Below the pieces are notes generated by a model. The model saw only the letters and a program-made list of their open reading frames with translations, made no database searches and was not told the origin of the DNA. A stretch of 64,000 nucleotides of DNA from CAZEBW01 sp964510205 (GTDB lineage Bacteria > Chloroflexota > Anaerolineae > VGOG01). The position numbers and the translations under genes were made by a program. Each line of letters opens with the position of its first letter. The first letter of the stretch is position 1. The stretch is from NCBI GenBank assembly GCA_964510205.1, contig CAZEBW010000012.1, positions 6,687 to 70,686 of the forward strand. The letters are read 5' to 3'. Positions 55,851 through 64,000 of the stretch are shown here, in pieces.

Positions 55851-57782
55851 TCAAATAGCCCTGGCCGTCACAAATCCCTCCCGAATAGCATCAATGATCT
55901 TGCGGGGCTGGCGGGCGTCGCCGATCACGGTGGGATGAAGGTCCTCAAGCTCACGCGCCAGCTTATCCGATGCCACTGCCCCCCGCGCCATCACCACCCA
56001 GCCGGCGGGAATCAGTCTCCTCCCTCCCCGCTTGTCTCGCACCACGACGCCGCTACCAGTAATCTGCTCTACCTCCATCTCGGTTATGATCTCTACCCCC
56101 TCTTCCTTCAGCTTGCGCAGGAGGTAATCGCCATAGAGGGGCTCGATATCGCGGCCGATCGTCTTGTAGCGTTTGAGGATAGTGACGGCGTTCCCCTGGG
56201 CAGCCAGGTATTCCGCCGTCTCCAGCCCCAGCATCCCCCCACCGATGACAGCGATGCGCTCGCCTGCAAAGTGCATCCTTTCGGCGAGCAGCGTCTGGGC
56301 CACCACCACGTTCGGCTCGTCCACGCCGGGCACCTCTGGGAGCGCGGGCTCGGAGCCAGTGGCGACGATCACCACGTCCGGCCGCAAGGCCCGCACCACC
56401 TCCGCATCAACCTTCTCCCCCAGGTGCAACTCCACGCCCAGCCGAGGGAGCTCGTGGGCGTAATATTCGGTCACCCAGTCGAGCTTCTCCTTGCCGGGCG
56501 GGACGGAGGCGATGTTGAGAGTTCCGCCAAGACAATCCTCTTTCTCGTAGAGGGCCACCTGATGCCCGCGCAGGGCCGCCACCCGCGCTGCCTCCATCCC
56601 CGCCGGGCCGCCGCCGACCACAAGGACTTTCCTCTTGACCTCTGCCCGGCCTATCCGCGAGAAATCCATCTCTTTGCCCACAGCCGGGTTGAGCGTGCAG
56701 CGCAAGGGCGCATCCTCGATGTGCCTGGCCACCACGCATTCGTTGCAGCCGATGCACCTCCTGATGCTTTTCTCCTCGCCGGCCAGGGCCTTGTGGGGCC
56801 ACTCCGGGTCGGCGATGAGCGCCCGTCCCAGGGCGACGAAGTCCGCTTTCTCCGCCCTCAGAATCTCCTCGGCCACCTGAGGTTCGCGGATCACCCCCAC
56901 GGTGATCACCGGGATGCTGACCGCTTTCCTGATCTCCTCGGCCAGGTAGACCCGCCACGCTTGGGGATAGGGCATTGGCTCCAGGCGCTTCTCCTTGCCT
57001 CCCAGCCCGAAATCGGGATGGAGGGCATCGGCCCCTGCTTCCTCCAGGCGGCGGGCAAACCACCAGCCATCCTCCAAAGTGAGCCCGCCCTCCAGCAGAT
57101 CCTCGGCTGCCAGACGCACCATGACGGGGAAATCACCCAGGTAGAGCTTGATGCCCTCCAGGATCTCCAGCAGGAAGCGCAAACGATTATCACGGTTGCC
57201 GCCGTATTCGTCCTGGCGCCTGTTGGTGAGCGGGGAAAGAAATTGGTTGATGAGCAGGCCGTGGCAGGCCTGAAGCTCCACCGCATCGAAGCCTGCCTTC
57301 TTAGCCCGTCGCGCCGCTTCCACGTATTTTCCCACCACCTCCATGACCTCCTCTCGGCTGAGCGCCCTGGGGAGGAGGCCGTCTTTGGACCTCGGCACAG
57401 CCGATGGAGCCACGGGGGTCTGCCCCTCGGTGAAGTGCAGATCAGCGTTCATCCCCGGATGAGTTAGCTCCACGGCAATCAGCGCCCCAGCCTCGTGAAC
57501 AGCATCCGCCAATCGGTGCAGGCCGGGGATGAAGGCGTCATCGTCTATGCGGGGTTGGGCCGCCCCATGTCGGGCCAGCGGGTAATCAACACAGACGTTC
57601 TCCACGGTAACCAGCCCTACCCCGCCCCTGGCTCGCTCTGCGTATTGAAAGACCAGCTCATCGGTCACCGTGCCATCCTCACTTGCCAGGTTGGTGGAGA
57701 TGGGCGGCATGATGATGCGGTTCCTCAGCTTCATCTTCCCGATGAAACCGGGCTCGAACAACCTTGGGAATCTGGCCTTCAT
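55851..57782 (-). CDS. NADH:flavin oxidoreductase / 2,4-dienoyl-CoA reductase family
   Basis: 643 residues. An old-yellow-enzyme TIM barrel covers the first 340 (FEPGFIGKMKLRNRIIMPPI, GFDAVELQACHGLLINQFLS, HPDFGLGGKEKRLEPMPYPQ). Four cysteines for a [4Fe-4S] cluster lie near 340-365 (RRCIGCNECVVARHIEDAPLRC). A C-terminal FAD/NAD domain follows (VLVVGGGPAGMEAARVAALR, IAVIGGGMLGLETAEYLA). The domain order is that of FadH and trimethylamine dehydrogenase relatives. The substrate cannot be told; reduction of enoyl or enone compounds with NAD(P)H is the family theme. Confidence 0.92.
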   Translation of the reverse strand: MKARFPRLFEPGFIGKMKLRNRIIMPPISTNLASEDGTVTDELVFQYAERARGGVGLVTVENVCVDYPLARHGAAQPRIDDDAFIPGLHRLADAVHEAGALIAVELTHPGMNADLHFTEGQTPVAPSAVPRSKDGLLPRALSREEVMEVVGKYVEAARRAKKAGFDAVELQACHGLLINQFLSPLTNRRQDEYGGNRDNRLRFLLEILEGIKLYLGDFPVMVRLAAEDLLEGGLTLEDGWWFARRLEEAGADALHPDFGLGGKEKRLEPMPYPQAWRVYLAEEIRKAVSIPVITVGVIREPQVAEEILRAEKADFVALGRALIADPEWPHKALAGEEKSIRRCIGCNECVVARHIEDAPLRCTLNPAVGKEMDFSRIGRAEVKRKVLVVGGGPAGMEAARVAALRGHQVALYEKEDCLGGTLNIASVPPGKEKLDWVTEYYAHELPRLGVELHLGEKVDAEVVRALRPDVVIVATGSEPALPEVPGVDEPNVVVAQTLLAERMHFAGERIAVIGGGMLGLETAEYLAAQGNAVTILKRYKTIGRDIEPLYGDYLLRKLKEEGVEIITEMEVEQITGSGVVVRDKRGGRRLIPAGWVVMARGAVASDKLARELEDLHPTVIGDARQPRKIIDAIREGFVTARAI

Positions 57783-57798
57783 CAGCCTCTCCTAACCC

Positions 57799-58188
57799 TC
57801 ACCACTCCCGCTTTCGGATCATGGCGCAGGTGTCGTGGACGACCTGGATGCCCTGCTCCTGGCAGAAGCGAATGGCGTCCGCCGATTCCGAACCGGGCTG
57901 CATCCAGACCCTCGCCAGCCCCAGTTCCGCGCACTGGCGGACGATTTCTTCGGTTACCTTTGGTGGGACGACGATGTCCACCACCGCCGGCTTCTCCGGC
58001 AGGTCGGCCAGGGTGGGATATAGCTTCTGGCCCTCGATCTCGCCCCCACCAGGGTTGACGCCGTAGACGATGTATCCGGCCGATCGCAAGTTGTGGAATA
58101 TCTTGTGGCCATACTTGTCGGGATTAAGTGAGGCCCCGACCACCGCCCAGACGCGCTGACTAATGAATTCCTGAATCAGATCTTCCAT
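57799..58188 (-). CDS. CoA-binding domain protein
   Basis: 129 residues: ISQRVWAVVGASLNPDKYGH, KIFHNLRSAGYIVYGVNPGG, KPAVVDIVVPPKVTEEIVRQ and RVWMQPGSESADAIRFCQEQ. This is a single Rossmann-type CoA-binding domain as in YccU and the N-terminus of acyl-CoA synthetases. It is a compact protein with unknown ligand use, probably a CoA or nucleotide sensor. It lies between the flavoprotein and a receiver gene on the same strand. Confidence 0.9.
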   Translation of the reverse strand: MEDLIQEFISQRVWAVVGASLNPDKYGHKIFHNLRSAGYIVYGVNPGGGEIEGQKLYPTLADLPEKPAVVDIVVPPKVTEEIVRQCAELGLARVWMQPGSESADAIRFCQEQGIQVVHDTCAMIRKREW

Positions 58189-58210
58189 CCCTCACCGCCA
58201 CCAATGCACT

Positions 58211-58621
58211 CTACAGGGGATGCTCAGGCTCTTCTCGTCGCTCTCCCAGCATCTCCTTGATGATGTCCACCAGCGCCTCTGGGTCAACCGGCTTGTCCAG
58301 GAACACGTCCACCGGCAGGTAGTCCTCATCGGGAGCGAAGCGGTAGGGCACTTCTCTGACATTGTGCACGTTGGTGAGAATCACGATAGGCAACGCGGTC
58401 AGATGGTGCTCTTCCCTGATTTCGCGGGCCACGTCGAATCCCTCGTAGCCTGTCGGCATCATGACGTCTAGGACCACCAGGTCCGGCTCGGTGCTCAAGA
58501 CTTTGTTGATCCCTTCCTCTGGCGTCGTCGCCGTATCTACCTCAAAGTCGTTGGCTTCGAGCACCATCTGAAAGACATAGTTGAAATCCGGGTCGTCGTC
58601 TATGATCAGTATCCTCGACAT
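58211..58621 (-). CDS. Single-domain response regulator
   Basis: 136 residues with one receiver: SRILIIDDDPDFNYVFQMVL (acidic pocket), LVVLDVMMPTGYEGFDVARE (phosphoacceptor Asp), IVILTNVHNVREV (Thr) and FLDKPVDPEALVDII (Lys). There is no output domain. Such proteins act through protein contacts or phosphotransfer. The stop of the next gene upstream is only two bases away, so it is cotranscribed with the flavoprotein at 58624. Confidence 0.9.
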   Translation of the reverse strand: MSRILIIDDDPDFNYVFQMVLEANDFEVDTATTPEEGINKVLSTEPDLVVLDVMMPTGYEGFDVAREIREEHHLTALPIVILTNVHNVREVPYRFAPDEDYLPVDVFLDKPVDPEALVDIIKEMLGERREEPEHPL

Positions 58622-58623
58622 AG

Positions 58624-59997
58624 CTATCCTCCCCGCTCGCGCATCTGTTTTATGGCCATTTCCGCGGCATTCACCATGTGATAGGCGATGGGCGAGGCCG
58701 TCAGCGCAGGATGGGTGCCGGTTTGGAACATGGCGATGTCCTCGGCGGTCATGCGGTTCTGCACGCAGGCGGAAATGGCATTGATGATCTCACCCGCCGC
58801 TGGGCCGCCCATCACCTGCCCTCCCAGAATCACGCCAGAGTTCCGCTCGAATACCAGCTTGACCTTGGTGTTCGCCGCACCGGGCATGATGCCTGGGTGG
58901 CGATTGGGGCCTTCCATGGTCACAGCGACCACGTCGTAGCCACGCTTCCTGGCCATTGCCTCGGTCAATCCGGCAGTGGCCAGCGCGTGATTCCCCACCG
59001 CCGTTGACCACACGCCCACCGTGCCCACGTTCTCGCGCCTGATGCCAAACAGATTGGCTCCGGCGATGCGCGCCTCCAGCGTAGCGATGGACGCCAGCTT
59101 CAGTGGTGAGGGCCTTCCGCCGAAGAACGAGATTTTCTCGGCGCAGTCGCCGCAGGCGTAGATGTTGGCGTCGGATGTCTGCATCGTCCGATCCACCGCG
59201 ATGCCGCCGGTCAGGCCGATGCGCAGCCCGGCCTGTTTCGCCAGGTCCACATTGGCCACAGATCCGATGCCCAGGATCACGATGTCGGCCTTGATCTCCG
59301 TGCCGTCGGACAGGAGAACCTTTTCCACCTTTCCATTGCCCGCGATCCTCTCCACTCTGGAAGCGGTGCGGATGTTGATCCCTCGCGATTCGAGCACTTT
59401 CTCCATCTCAGCGCAGAACTCCTCGTCGTACGCCAGCGCGAGACAGTGGGGCATGATCTCGACCACGGTGATGTTCTTATCGTCCGCCTTGTTGATCTCG
59501 TCAGCGAACTCGATGCCGATGAACCCGCCCCCGATAATGACCACGTCCTGGGCCGTTTCAAGCCGCCGCTGAAGCCCGCTCAGGTATTCGACGTCCTTGA
59601 CCACCGCATAAACGCCGTCTAGGTCGAAGCCTGGTATCGGTGGCATGGCAGGCCTTGAGCCTGTGGCCACGATGAGCCGCTCGTAGCCCACGTCCCCTTC
59701 GGTAGTGTGAAGGACTTGGCTTTCCCGGTCTATGTCAGTGGCCTCGGCGAGGAGTAGCCCGATGTTGTTCTTTTCGAGCACAGCATCACCGATGAGGTTC
59801 TTCTGGGGAGTCCCCACCGTGCCGAAGATGTAGGGAATACCACACGGAATCAGAACCTGTTTCTCCTGACGCACCAGGAGGATCTTCTTATCTGGATAGT
59901 GACGCCGCGCCGTAATCGCGGCAGTCAGCCCAGCGGCGCTTCCTCCAATGACGACGCCGCTACGTACATGTGATGAAGCGATGTCAGCCTGTTCCAT
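58624..59997 (-). CDS. FAD-dependent pyridine nucleotide-disulfide oxidoreductase (CoA-disulfide reductase/Nox type)
   Basis: 457 residues. FAD site GVVIGGSAAGLTAAITARRH, redox cysteine in QVLIPCGIPYIFGTV, NAD site VVIIGGGFIGIEFADEINKA and second FAD site SDANIYACGDCAEKISFFGG. The C-terminal dimer domain includes the FQTGTHPALTASP segment. The single-cysteine arrangement is that of NADH oxidases, NADH peroxidases and CoA-disulfide or polysulfide reductases. The nearby rhodanese makes sulfur substrates plausible, but the exact reaction is not fixed by sequence. Confidence 0.92.
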   Translation of the reverse strand: MEQADIASSHVRSGVVIGGSAAGLTAAITARRHYPDKKILLVRQEKQVLIPCGIPYIFGTVGTPQKNLIGDAVLEKNNIGLLLAEATDIDRESQVLHTTEGDVGYERLIVATGSRPAMPPIPGFDLDGVYAVVKDVEYLSGLQRRLETAQDVVIIGGGFIGIEFADEINKADDKNITVVEIMPHCLALAYDEEFCAEMEKVLESRGINIRTASRVERIAGNGKVEKVLLSDGTEIKADIVILGIGSVANVDLAKQAGLRIGLTGGIAVDRTMQTSDANIYACGDCAEKISFFGGRPSPLKLASIATLEARIAGANLFGIRRENVGTVGVWSTAVGNHALATAGLTEAMARKRGYDVVAVTMEGPNRHPGIMPGAANTKVKLVFERNSGVILGGQVMGGPAAGEIINAISACVQNRMTAEDIAMFQTGTHPALTASPIAYHMVNAAEMAIKQMRERGG

Positions 59998-60052
59998 TTG
60001 TTTCTCGTTCTCCTTTCTTGCTTTGAGTTAGTGTGTTGTGGGCTTAGAGCAA

Positions 60053-60469
60053 TCACCCTCGCCCTCCACGCCTTCGATGGCGACGGCCACCCTGCTTCCC
60101 TGCAGTTGGCGCTTCTTCGCCAGACTCAGCCGCAGGCTCCCCGCTGAGCCGCCTATCCAGGGCATTGATGATCGAATCGACCGCACGGGGCAGAAGCCGG
60201 CTTCCTATGAAGCTGAGGGCTGCGCCGACCAGCGTCTCCAGCGTGCCCGGCCGGGGCCTTTCCGCCACGACTGTTGATTCCTCCTTGACAGCCAGCGGCC
60301 TGGCCACTTTGATCGCCCCGTTGGGACAGGCCCGCACGCAGGCCTCACACTCGGTGCACAACTGAGGGTTGATCTGCGCCAGTCCCCCGACAAGCTGAAT
60401 GGCTCCCTCGGGACAGACCTCCACACAGGCGCCGCAGCCGTCGCAGCGGTGCAACTCGATGGTCAGCAT
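60053..60469 (-). CDS. 2[4Fe-4S] ferredoxin with a long C-terminal tail
   Basis: 138 residues. Two cluster motifs lie in the first 55: HRCDGCGACVEVCPEGAI and CTECEACVRACPNGAI. About 80 residues follow without cysteines (GTLETLVGAALSFIGSRLLP) and a very basic end (RRHRRRGGRG). It is an electron carrier for the neighbouring flavoproteins or ATPases. The tail is not part of the ordinary ferredoxin fold and may bind a partner or the membrane. Confidence 0.9.
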   Translation of the reverse strand: MLTIELHRCDGCGACVEVCPEGAIQLVGGLAQINPQLCTECEACVRACPNGAIKVARPLAVKEESTVVAERPRPGTLETLVGAALSFIGSRLLPRAVDSIINALDRRLSGEPAAESGEEAPTAGKQGGRRHRRRGGRG

Positions 60470-60487
60470 TGACTCGTCACCTCCGCG

Positions 60488-60958
60488 CTATGTCCCTAGC
60501 TCGTCCAGCCGATGTGTCACCTCGTCCAGTTGGCGACGCAGCATCTCGGCCTCCTCGCGCAAGCGCCCCACCTCGTCCTGCTCGTATCCTTCATGTCCAT
60601 GCTCGACGCTCTCGCGACAGGGCTGGACGCCCCGAAGTTGTCCACCCAAGTAGCTTTCCAGAGCGTGGCGCACCGTGCCCGACGCCCCAGTCACGGCCTC
60701 GATGCCGTACTGATCGAAGAACATGATGGCCCGCCTTCCCATCCCGCCAGTGAGCATGACGTTCACCCCCTGGCTCTGGATGAAGCCCGGCACCTGTCCC
60801 GGCGCGTGCTGGGTGTAGTACGGATTGTCCACAGCCCGGACCGCCTGGACCTCCTGGCCCTCCACGTCCGCCAAGATGTAGTGTGGACAGCGACCAAAGT
60901 GCGGACTGACCACGCTGTCGAGGCCATTGTTGTCATCGGCAGATATCGCAATACGCAT
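60488..60958 (-). CDS. NifX/NifB-type cofactor domain protein with coiled coil
   Basis: 156 residues from ATG 60958, with GGAG upstream. The first 110 form a dinitrogenase iron-molybdenum cofactor domain (RIAISADDNNGLDSVVSPHF, GRCPHYILADVEGQE, NVMLTGGMGRRAIMFFDQYG). The last 40 are a coiled coil (EVGRLREEAEMLRRQLDEVT). Proteins of this family bind metal-sulfur clusters. It is adjacent to a paralogue at 60961-61542 and likely works with the MinD-like ATPases. Confidence 0.9.
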   Translation of the reverse strand: MRIAISADDNNGLDSVVSPHFGRCPHYILADVEGQEVQAVRAVDNPYYTQHAPGQVPGFIQSQGVNVMLTGGMGRRAIMFFDQYGIEAVTGASGTVRHALESYLGGQLRGVQPCRESVEHGHEGYEQDEVGRLREEAEMLRRQLDEVTHRLDELGT

Positions 60959-60960
60959 TC

Positions 60961-61542
60961 TCAACGCTCCTTTTCTAGTTTTTCGAGCCGATCCACGATC
61001 TGAGCCAACTGCTGGCGCAGTTCGCTGGCCGCCTGTTTCAAAGCCACGACTTCTTCTTCACCGGAGGCAGGCGGCGCGGGCTGAGATGGAGGCGTTGCCC
61101 TTCGCATACCTTGCCCCATCCCCATTCCTCGGCCCATGCCGCGACCCATTCCTCGGCCCATACCCATTCCGCGCCCCGTACCCATCCCGGCGTGAGCTTG
61201 GACGTTGGCCCCGCTTACGGATTGAAGTTGCCCTGCTTTGTAAGCCTCGACGGCCTCTCTCACTGTTCCGCCCGTGAGCACGTAGACGGGCACCCCGGCG
61301 GCCTGGAACACGTTGTAGGCGTTAGGCCCAACGTTGCCGGTCAGCACTGCCTCCGCGCCTTGCTCGACCACGAACTGGGCCGCCTGAATCCCTGCCCCGC
61401 CCGCAGCGGACACAGCCGGATTGGAAATGGCTTCGAATTCCAGGGTCTCCGTATCAACGGAGACGTAGGTGGGGCACCGCCCGAAGACCGGACTGGCCGG
61501 CGCGTCCAGGTTCGTGCCGTTGGATGTGACGACAATTCTCAT
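60961..61542 (-). CDS. NifX-type domain protein with a Gly/Met/Arg-rich linker
   Basis: 193 residues from ATG 61542, with AAGGAGG 8 bases upstream; a longer start is rejected. Residues 1-105 are the cofactor domain (MRIVVTSNGTNLDAPASPVF, GRCPTYVSVDTETLEFEAIS). Residues about 115-150 repeat GMGRGM units. The end is a coiled coil (ALKQAASELRQQLAQIVDRL). The Met-rich repeat could bind metal. It is paralogous to the next gene, whose start lies three bases downstream. Confidence 0.9.
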   Translation of the reverse strand: MRIVVTSNGTNLDAPASPVFGRCPTYVSVDTETLEFEAISNPAVSAAGGAGIQAAQFVVEQGAEAVLTGNVGPNAYNVFQAAGVPVYVLTGGTVREAVEAYKAGQLQSVSGANVQAHAGMGTGRGMGMGRGMGRGMGRGMGMGQGMRRATPPSQPAPPASGEEEVVALKQAASELRQQLAQIVDRLEKLEKER

Positions 61543-61706
61543 TTGCAAATCCTCCTTGTTAACGGTATAATTTGACTGCACCTCTCCTGCCGGTGGTTAG
61601 ACCACCGCGCAGGTTGGGGGCTCGGGACGGGTGGCGAGTCTTCCGATTCTGTTCACCCGCCCCGACGTCTCACTCATGTGAGGCATTGTCCCCCTCCTAT
61701 TCACTG

Positions 61707-62117
61707 TTATGTCTCCTTCTCGAGTTCCTCGATGCGTGCGCTGATCTGATCGAGCTCCGCCTTGAGTGCTTCAGCGTGATCCTTCAGCATCTGCATCTCC
61801 TGGTCGCGCGGCATCGGGCCGGGCGCCGTAGCGCCGTAGTCCCACGGTCCGGCCTGCCAAGCGGCCCAGCCAGGACTGTAGCCGAAGCGCATCCAGCCGG
61901 GAAGGCCAGTGGCGTAGTACATGTGGCGCCAGCCACGCCCGCCGCCGCCCCAGCCGCGTCCGCCGCCCCGCCAGCCACGTCCCCTGAAACCTCGGCCAAA
62001 GCCTCGGCCAGGAAGGGCGTTGGCGTATCCGGGAGCGTCGTAGCCAGCACAGAAGCCAGCCGCTCGCCCAGTCATCGAACCCATACCCATCGGTCCCGTT
62101 CTATCTCCACCAGGCAT
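61707..62117 (-). CDS. DUF5320-family protein
   Basis: 136 residues from ATG 62117, with GGAGGTG upstream. The family start MPGGDRTGPMGMGSMTGRA is followed by a Gly/Arg/Trp-rich middle (GRGWRGGGRGWGGGGRGW) and a C-terminal coiled coil (EMQMLKDHAEALKAELDQIS). DUF5320 proteins are regular companions of NifX-domain proteins and ferredoxin-containing MinD-like ATPases. Their molecular role is unknown. Confidence 0.85.
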   Translation of the reverse strand: MPGGDRTGPMGMGSMTGRAAGFCAGYDAPGYANALPGRGFGRGFRGRGWRGGGRGWGGGGRGWRHMYYATGLPGWMRFGYSPGWAAWQAGPWDYGATAPGPMPRDQEMQMLKDHAEALKAELDQISARIEELEKET

Positions 62118-62175
62118 CTCAGTCACCTCCTCTCTTTTCAAAGTGATCTACGTCCCATTCTCCATTCTCCACCGT

Positions 62176-63057
62176 TCATCCTCTATCTTTCACCTTCAGT
62201 CGAGCCCAAATCCGCCGTAACTCCTCCGCCACCGCGCCATCGGAGTGTTCGGTGATCGGTTTTCCCTGCACCATGGCTCGCGTAACTGCCTGGTCGAAAG
62301 GGATCCGTCCCACCACCGGCACACCCCACTCCGCGCACCAAGAGGCGATCTCCTCGGTCTTGACGGGATTCAGGTCGTACTTGTTGATGCAGACCACGGC
62401 CCGAACGCCGAAATGCCGCGCCACCCCCACGATACGCCCCAGGTCGTGCGCCCCGGCCACCGTGGGTTCGGTGACTAGGACAGTCAGGTCTGCACCTGAG
62501 ATGGCAGCGATGACGGGACAGCCGATGCCCGGCGGACCGTCCACCAGCAGGTAATCGGCGTCCTCTTCTGTGGCCAGCAGGCGTGCCTTGCCCTTAACCA
62601 GCGTCACCAGCTTACCTGAGTTCTCTCTCGCGGCGAACAGATGAGCGTGAAAGAGCGGCCCGTAGCGAGCCTGGGAGCGGAACCATCGCCCATCCAGCCG
62701 CTCTTGCATCTCAATGGCCTCCACTGGGCACTGGTAGAAGCAGGAAGCGCAGCCCTCACAGCCGATCTCATCCACGGCGTATGCCTCATCGCCGGGAATG
62801 ATGGCCTCAAAACGGCAGACCTCAGCGCAGATGCCGCAGGCCGTGCACAGCTCCTCGTCAATGACCGCCACACTGCCGCCTGCGAAGTCGTGGGTCTCCT
62901 GTACCTGCGGTGACAGCACCAGCTCCAGATTGGCAGCATCCACATCGGTGTCGGCCAGCACAATTGAGGCTTCCTGCGAGGCAAGATGGGCCAATGCCGC
63001 CGCCACAGTGGTCTTGCCCGTGCCCCCCTTTCCACTCAAGATGACGATTTGCTTCAC
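62176..63057 (-). CDS. MinD/ParA-type P-loop ATPase with an inserted ferredoxin
   Basis: 293 residues from a GTG at 63057 overlapping the previous stop. The deviant Walker A is LSGKGGTGKTTVAAALAHLA. The insert near 65-115 holds two [4Fe-4S] motifs (CTACGICAEVCRFEAI, CEGCASCFYQCPVEAI). The switch region is YLLVDGPPGIGCPVIAAIS. The family resembles Mrp/NBP35-type ATPases and probably acts in metal-sulfur cofactor handling. It forms a pair with the next gene, and a heterodimer is likely. Confidence 0.92.
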   Translation of the reverse strand: MKQIVILSGKGGTGKTTVAAALAHLASQEASIVLADTDVDAANLELVLSPQVQETHDFAGGSVAVIDEELCTACGICAEVCRFEAIIPGDEAYAVDEIGCEGCASCFYQCPVEAIEMQERLDGRWFRSQARYGPLFHAHLFAARENSGKLVTLVKGKARLLATEEDADYLLVDGPPGIGCPVIAAISGADLTVLVTEPTVAGAHDLGRIVGVARHFGVRAVVCINKYDLNPVKTEEIASWCAEWGVPVVGRIPFDQAVTRAMVQGKPITEHSDGAVAEELRRIWARLKVKDRG

Positions 63058-63941
63058 TTCTTCACCTCTTCTCGAATTCTCTGATATAGTCCCCAGAACT
63101 GCCCCCTGTATTCAGGCAAGGCCTCGATGATCAGCCCCCCTTCGGAGTAGACTTCGGCGATGCGGCGGTCGAAGGGGATGCGCATCAGGATGGGGATGCC
63201 CTCGGCGGCGCAGTATGCCTCTACCCCTTCGTCACCGATCCCAGCGCGGTTGATCACCACGCCCACGGGCAGCCCTAGCTCATGGCGAGCTACCTCCACC
63301 GCCAGCTTCAGATCGTGCAGGCCGAAGGGCGTCGGCTCGGTGACCATCAGAACGAAGTCGGCCCCGTGCATCGCCTCCACCACGGGACAGGAGGTGCCCG
63401 GCGAGGCGTCCAATATCACGCTGGAATGTGAACGCTCGTCTGCATTCCCCATCCGCTTCTTCAGTTCGCGGATGACGGGCACCGCCATGGCCTCAGCGAT
63501 GTTCAGAATGCCGTGGGCGAAACGGATATCCCCAGCTTGTCCTTCCTCAATGACGCCCGTCACGTGCAACACTTCGTGAATTGCCTCTTCAGGACAGTTC
63601 AGGGTGCAGCTGCCGCACCCGTGACACAGTTCAGGGAACATGAGCACTTTCTGGTTCAATACGGCGAGAGCGTGATAGGCACAGACCTCCGCACAGCGCC
63701 CACACAAGGTGCACCTGTCGTACGGCGCCGCCGCGTCCACCTTCGGGACAAGTATCCCTACCTCCTCCCGACCGACGATGGTGGGGTTGAGGAAAAGATG
63801 AGCGTTGGGTGCTTCCACGTCGCAGTCTAAGAACAGCAGGTCCGCGTTTTGTTGCCCGCCCTCGGCTATCGTCAGCGCCAAGTTCACCGCCACGGTGGTC
63901 TTGCCTGTGCCGCCTTTGCCGCTGGCCACAGTGATGATCAT
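63054..63941 (-). CDS. Second MinD/ParA-type P-loop ATPase with an inserted ferredoxin
   Basis: 295 residues from ATG 63941. Walker A is VASGKGGTGKTTVAVNLALT. The two-cluster insert is CTLCGRCAEVCAYHAL and CHGCGSCTLNCPEEAI. The switch is VILDASPGTSCPVVEAMHGA. It is a paralogue of the downstream ATPase and overlaps it by four bases. In related clusters such pairs accompany NifX-domain and DUF5320 proteins. It is the first gene of this leftward group within the window; its promoter would lie in the last 60 bases or beyond. Confidence 0.92.
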   Translation of the reverse strand: MIITVASGKGGTGKTTVAVNLALTIAEGGQQNADLLFLDCDVEAPNAHLFLNPTIVGREEVGILVPKVDAAAPYDRCTLCGRCAEVCAYHALAVLNQKVLMFPELCHGCGSCTLNCPEEAIHEVLHVTGVIEEGQAGDIRFAHGILNIAEAMAVPVIRELKKRMGNADERSHSSVILDASPGTSCPVVEAMHGADFVLMVTEPTPFGLHDLKLAVEVARHELGLPVGVVINRAGIGDEGVEAYCAAEGIPILMRIPFDRRIAEVYSEGGLIIEALPEYRGQFWGLYQRIREEVKK

Positions 63942-64000
63942 GGTTACAGGGAATGTTTAGCGACACAAATCACGTCGAATAAGTCTCTGCCGCTTTTTGT

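Noticed and set aside
1..64000. tRNA or rRNA genes, including a tRNA attachment site
   Set aside because: No cloverleaf or GTTCGA-type T-arm with matching stems was recognised. Integration is better explained by comEC.

Overview
The window looks like part of a GC-rich, anaerobic and possibly thermophilic bacterium. The gene content resembles Chloroflexota (type III CRISPR with a stand-alone reverse transcriptase, multihaem cytochrome with Fe-S and cytochrome b partners, NifX-domain proteins, ferredoxin-containing MinD-like ATPases), but no rRNA or marker gene here proves the taxon.

Region 1 (1 to about 46.34 kb) is the right-hand part of a large integrative element. Its right border lies at about 46.33-46.35 kb, where the 3' end of a large serine recombinase gene runs into a comEC gene that has been cut in the middle of its membrane domain. 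The left border is outside the window. Within the element: 0-3.7 kb holds sparse or decayed element genes and a strictly 56-bp-periodic tandem array. 3.7-9.3 kb holds a CRISPR array of 74 repeats, read leftwards, with its leader on the right. 9.3-22.0 kb is one leftward cas operon (cmr1, a RAMP gene, a Csx11-like cas10, cmr4, cmr5, a RAMP gene, a two-TM membrane protein, cas6, reverse transcriptase, cas1, cas2) with its own promoter and an attenuator-like hairpin. 22.3-34.8 kb is a BREX-like operon (DUF499 ATPase, PglZ-like protein, DUF1156 methyltransferase). It carries a second module with its own promoter: C5 cytosine methyltransferase, histidine-kinase-like ATPase, receiver protein, an unknown protein and an endonuclease III homologue. 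35.2-44.2 kb holds regulators, an iteron-like array, a DUF5659 protein, a primase-helicase and small element genes. 44.3-46.4 kb is the recombinase.

Region 2 (46.3-64 kb) is chromosomal. After the truncated comEC comes a rightward respiratory operon: an exported four-domain rhodanese, a multihaem cytochrome, a TAT-exported four-cluster ferredoxin subunit and a cytochrome b. The rhodanese and cytochrome frames are the same frame, separated only by one UGA followed by a hairpin that fits the bacterial SECIS pattern, so they may be one selenoprotein. The rest (52.8-64 kb) is leftward: a ZIP remnant, TrmO-like protein, CDF-NifX fusion transporter, CooT-like nickel protein, zinc ribbons, an old-yellow-enzyme-type oxidoreductase, a CoA-binding protein, a receiver protein, a CoA-disulfide-reductase-like flavoprotein, a ferredoxin, NifX-domain proteins, a DUF5320 protein and two ferredoxin-containing P-loop ATPases.

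How it fits together: the element carries several layers of defence (RNA- or DNA-targeting type III CRISPR with possible spacer acquisition from RNA, BREX-like modification and exclusion, and a C5 methyltransferase module with a possible repair enzyme for deaminated 5mC). The host side encodes electron transfer and metal-cofactor functions.
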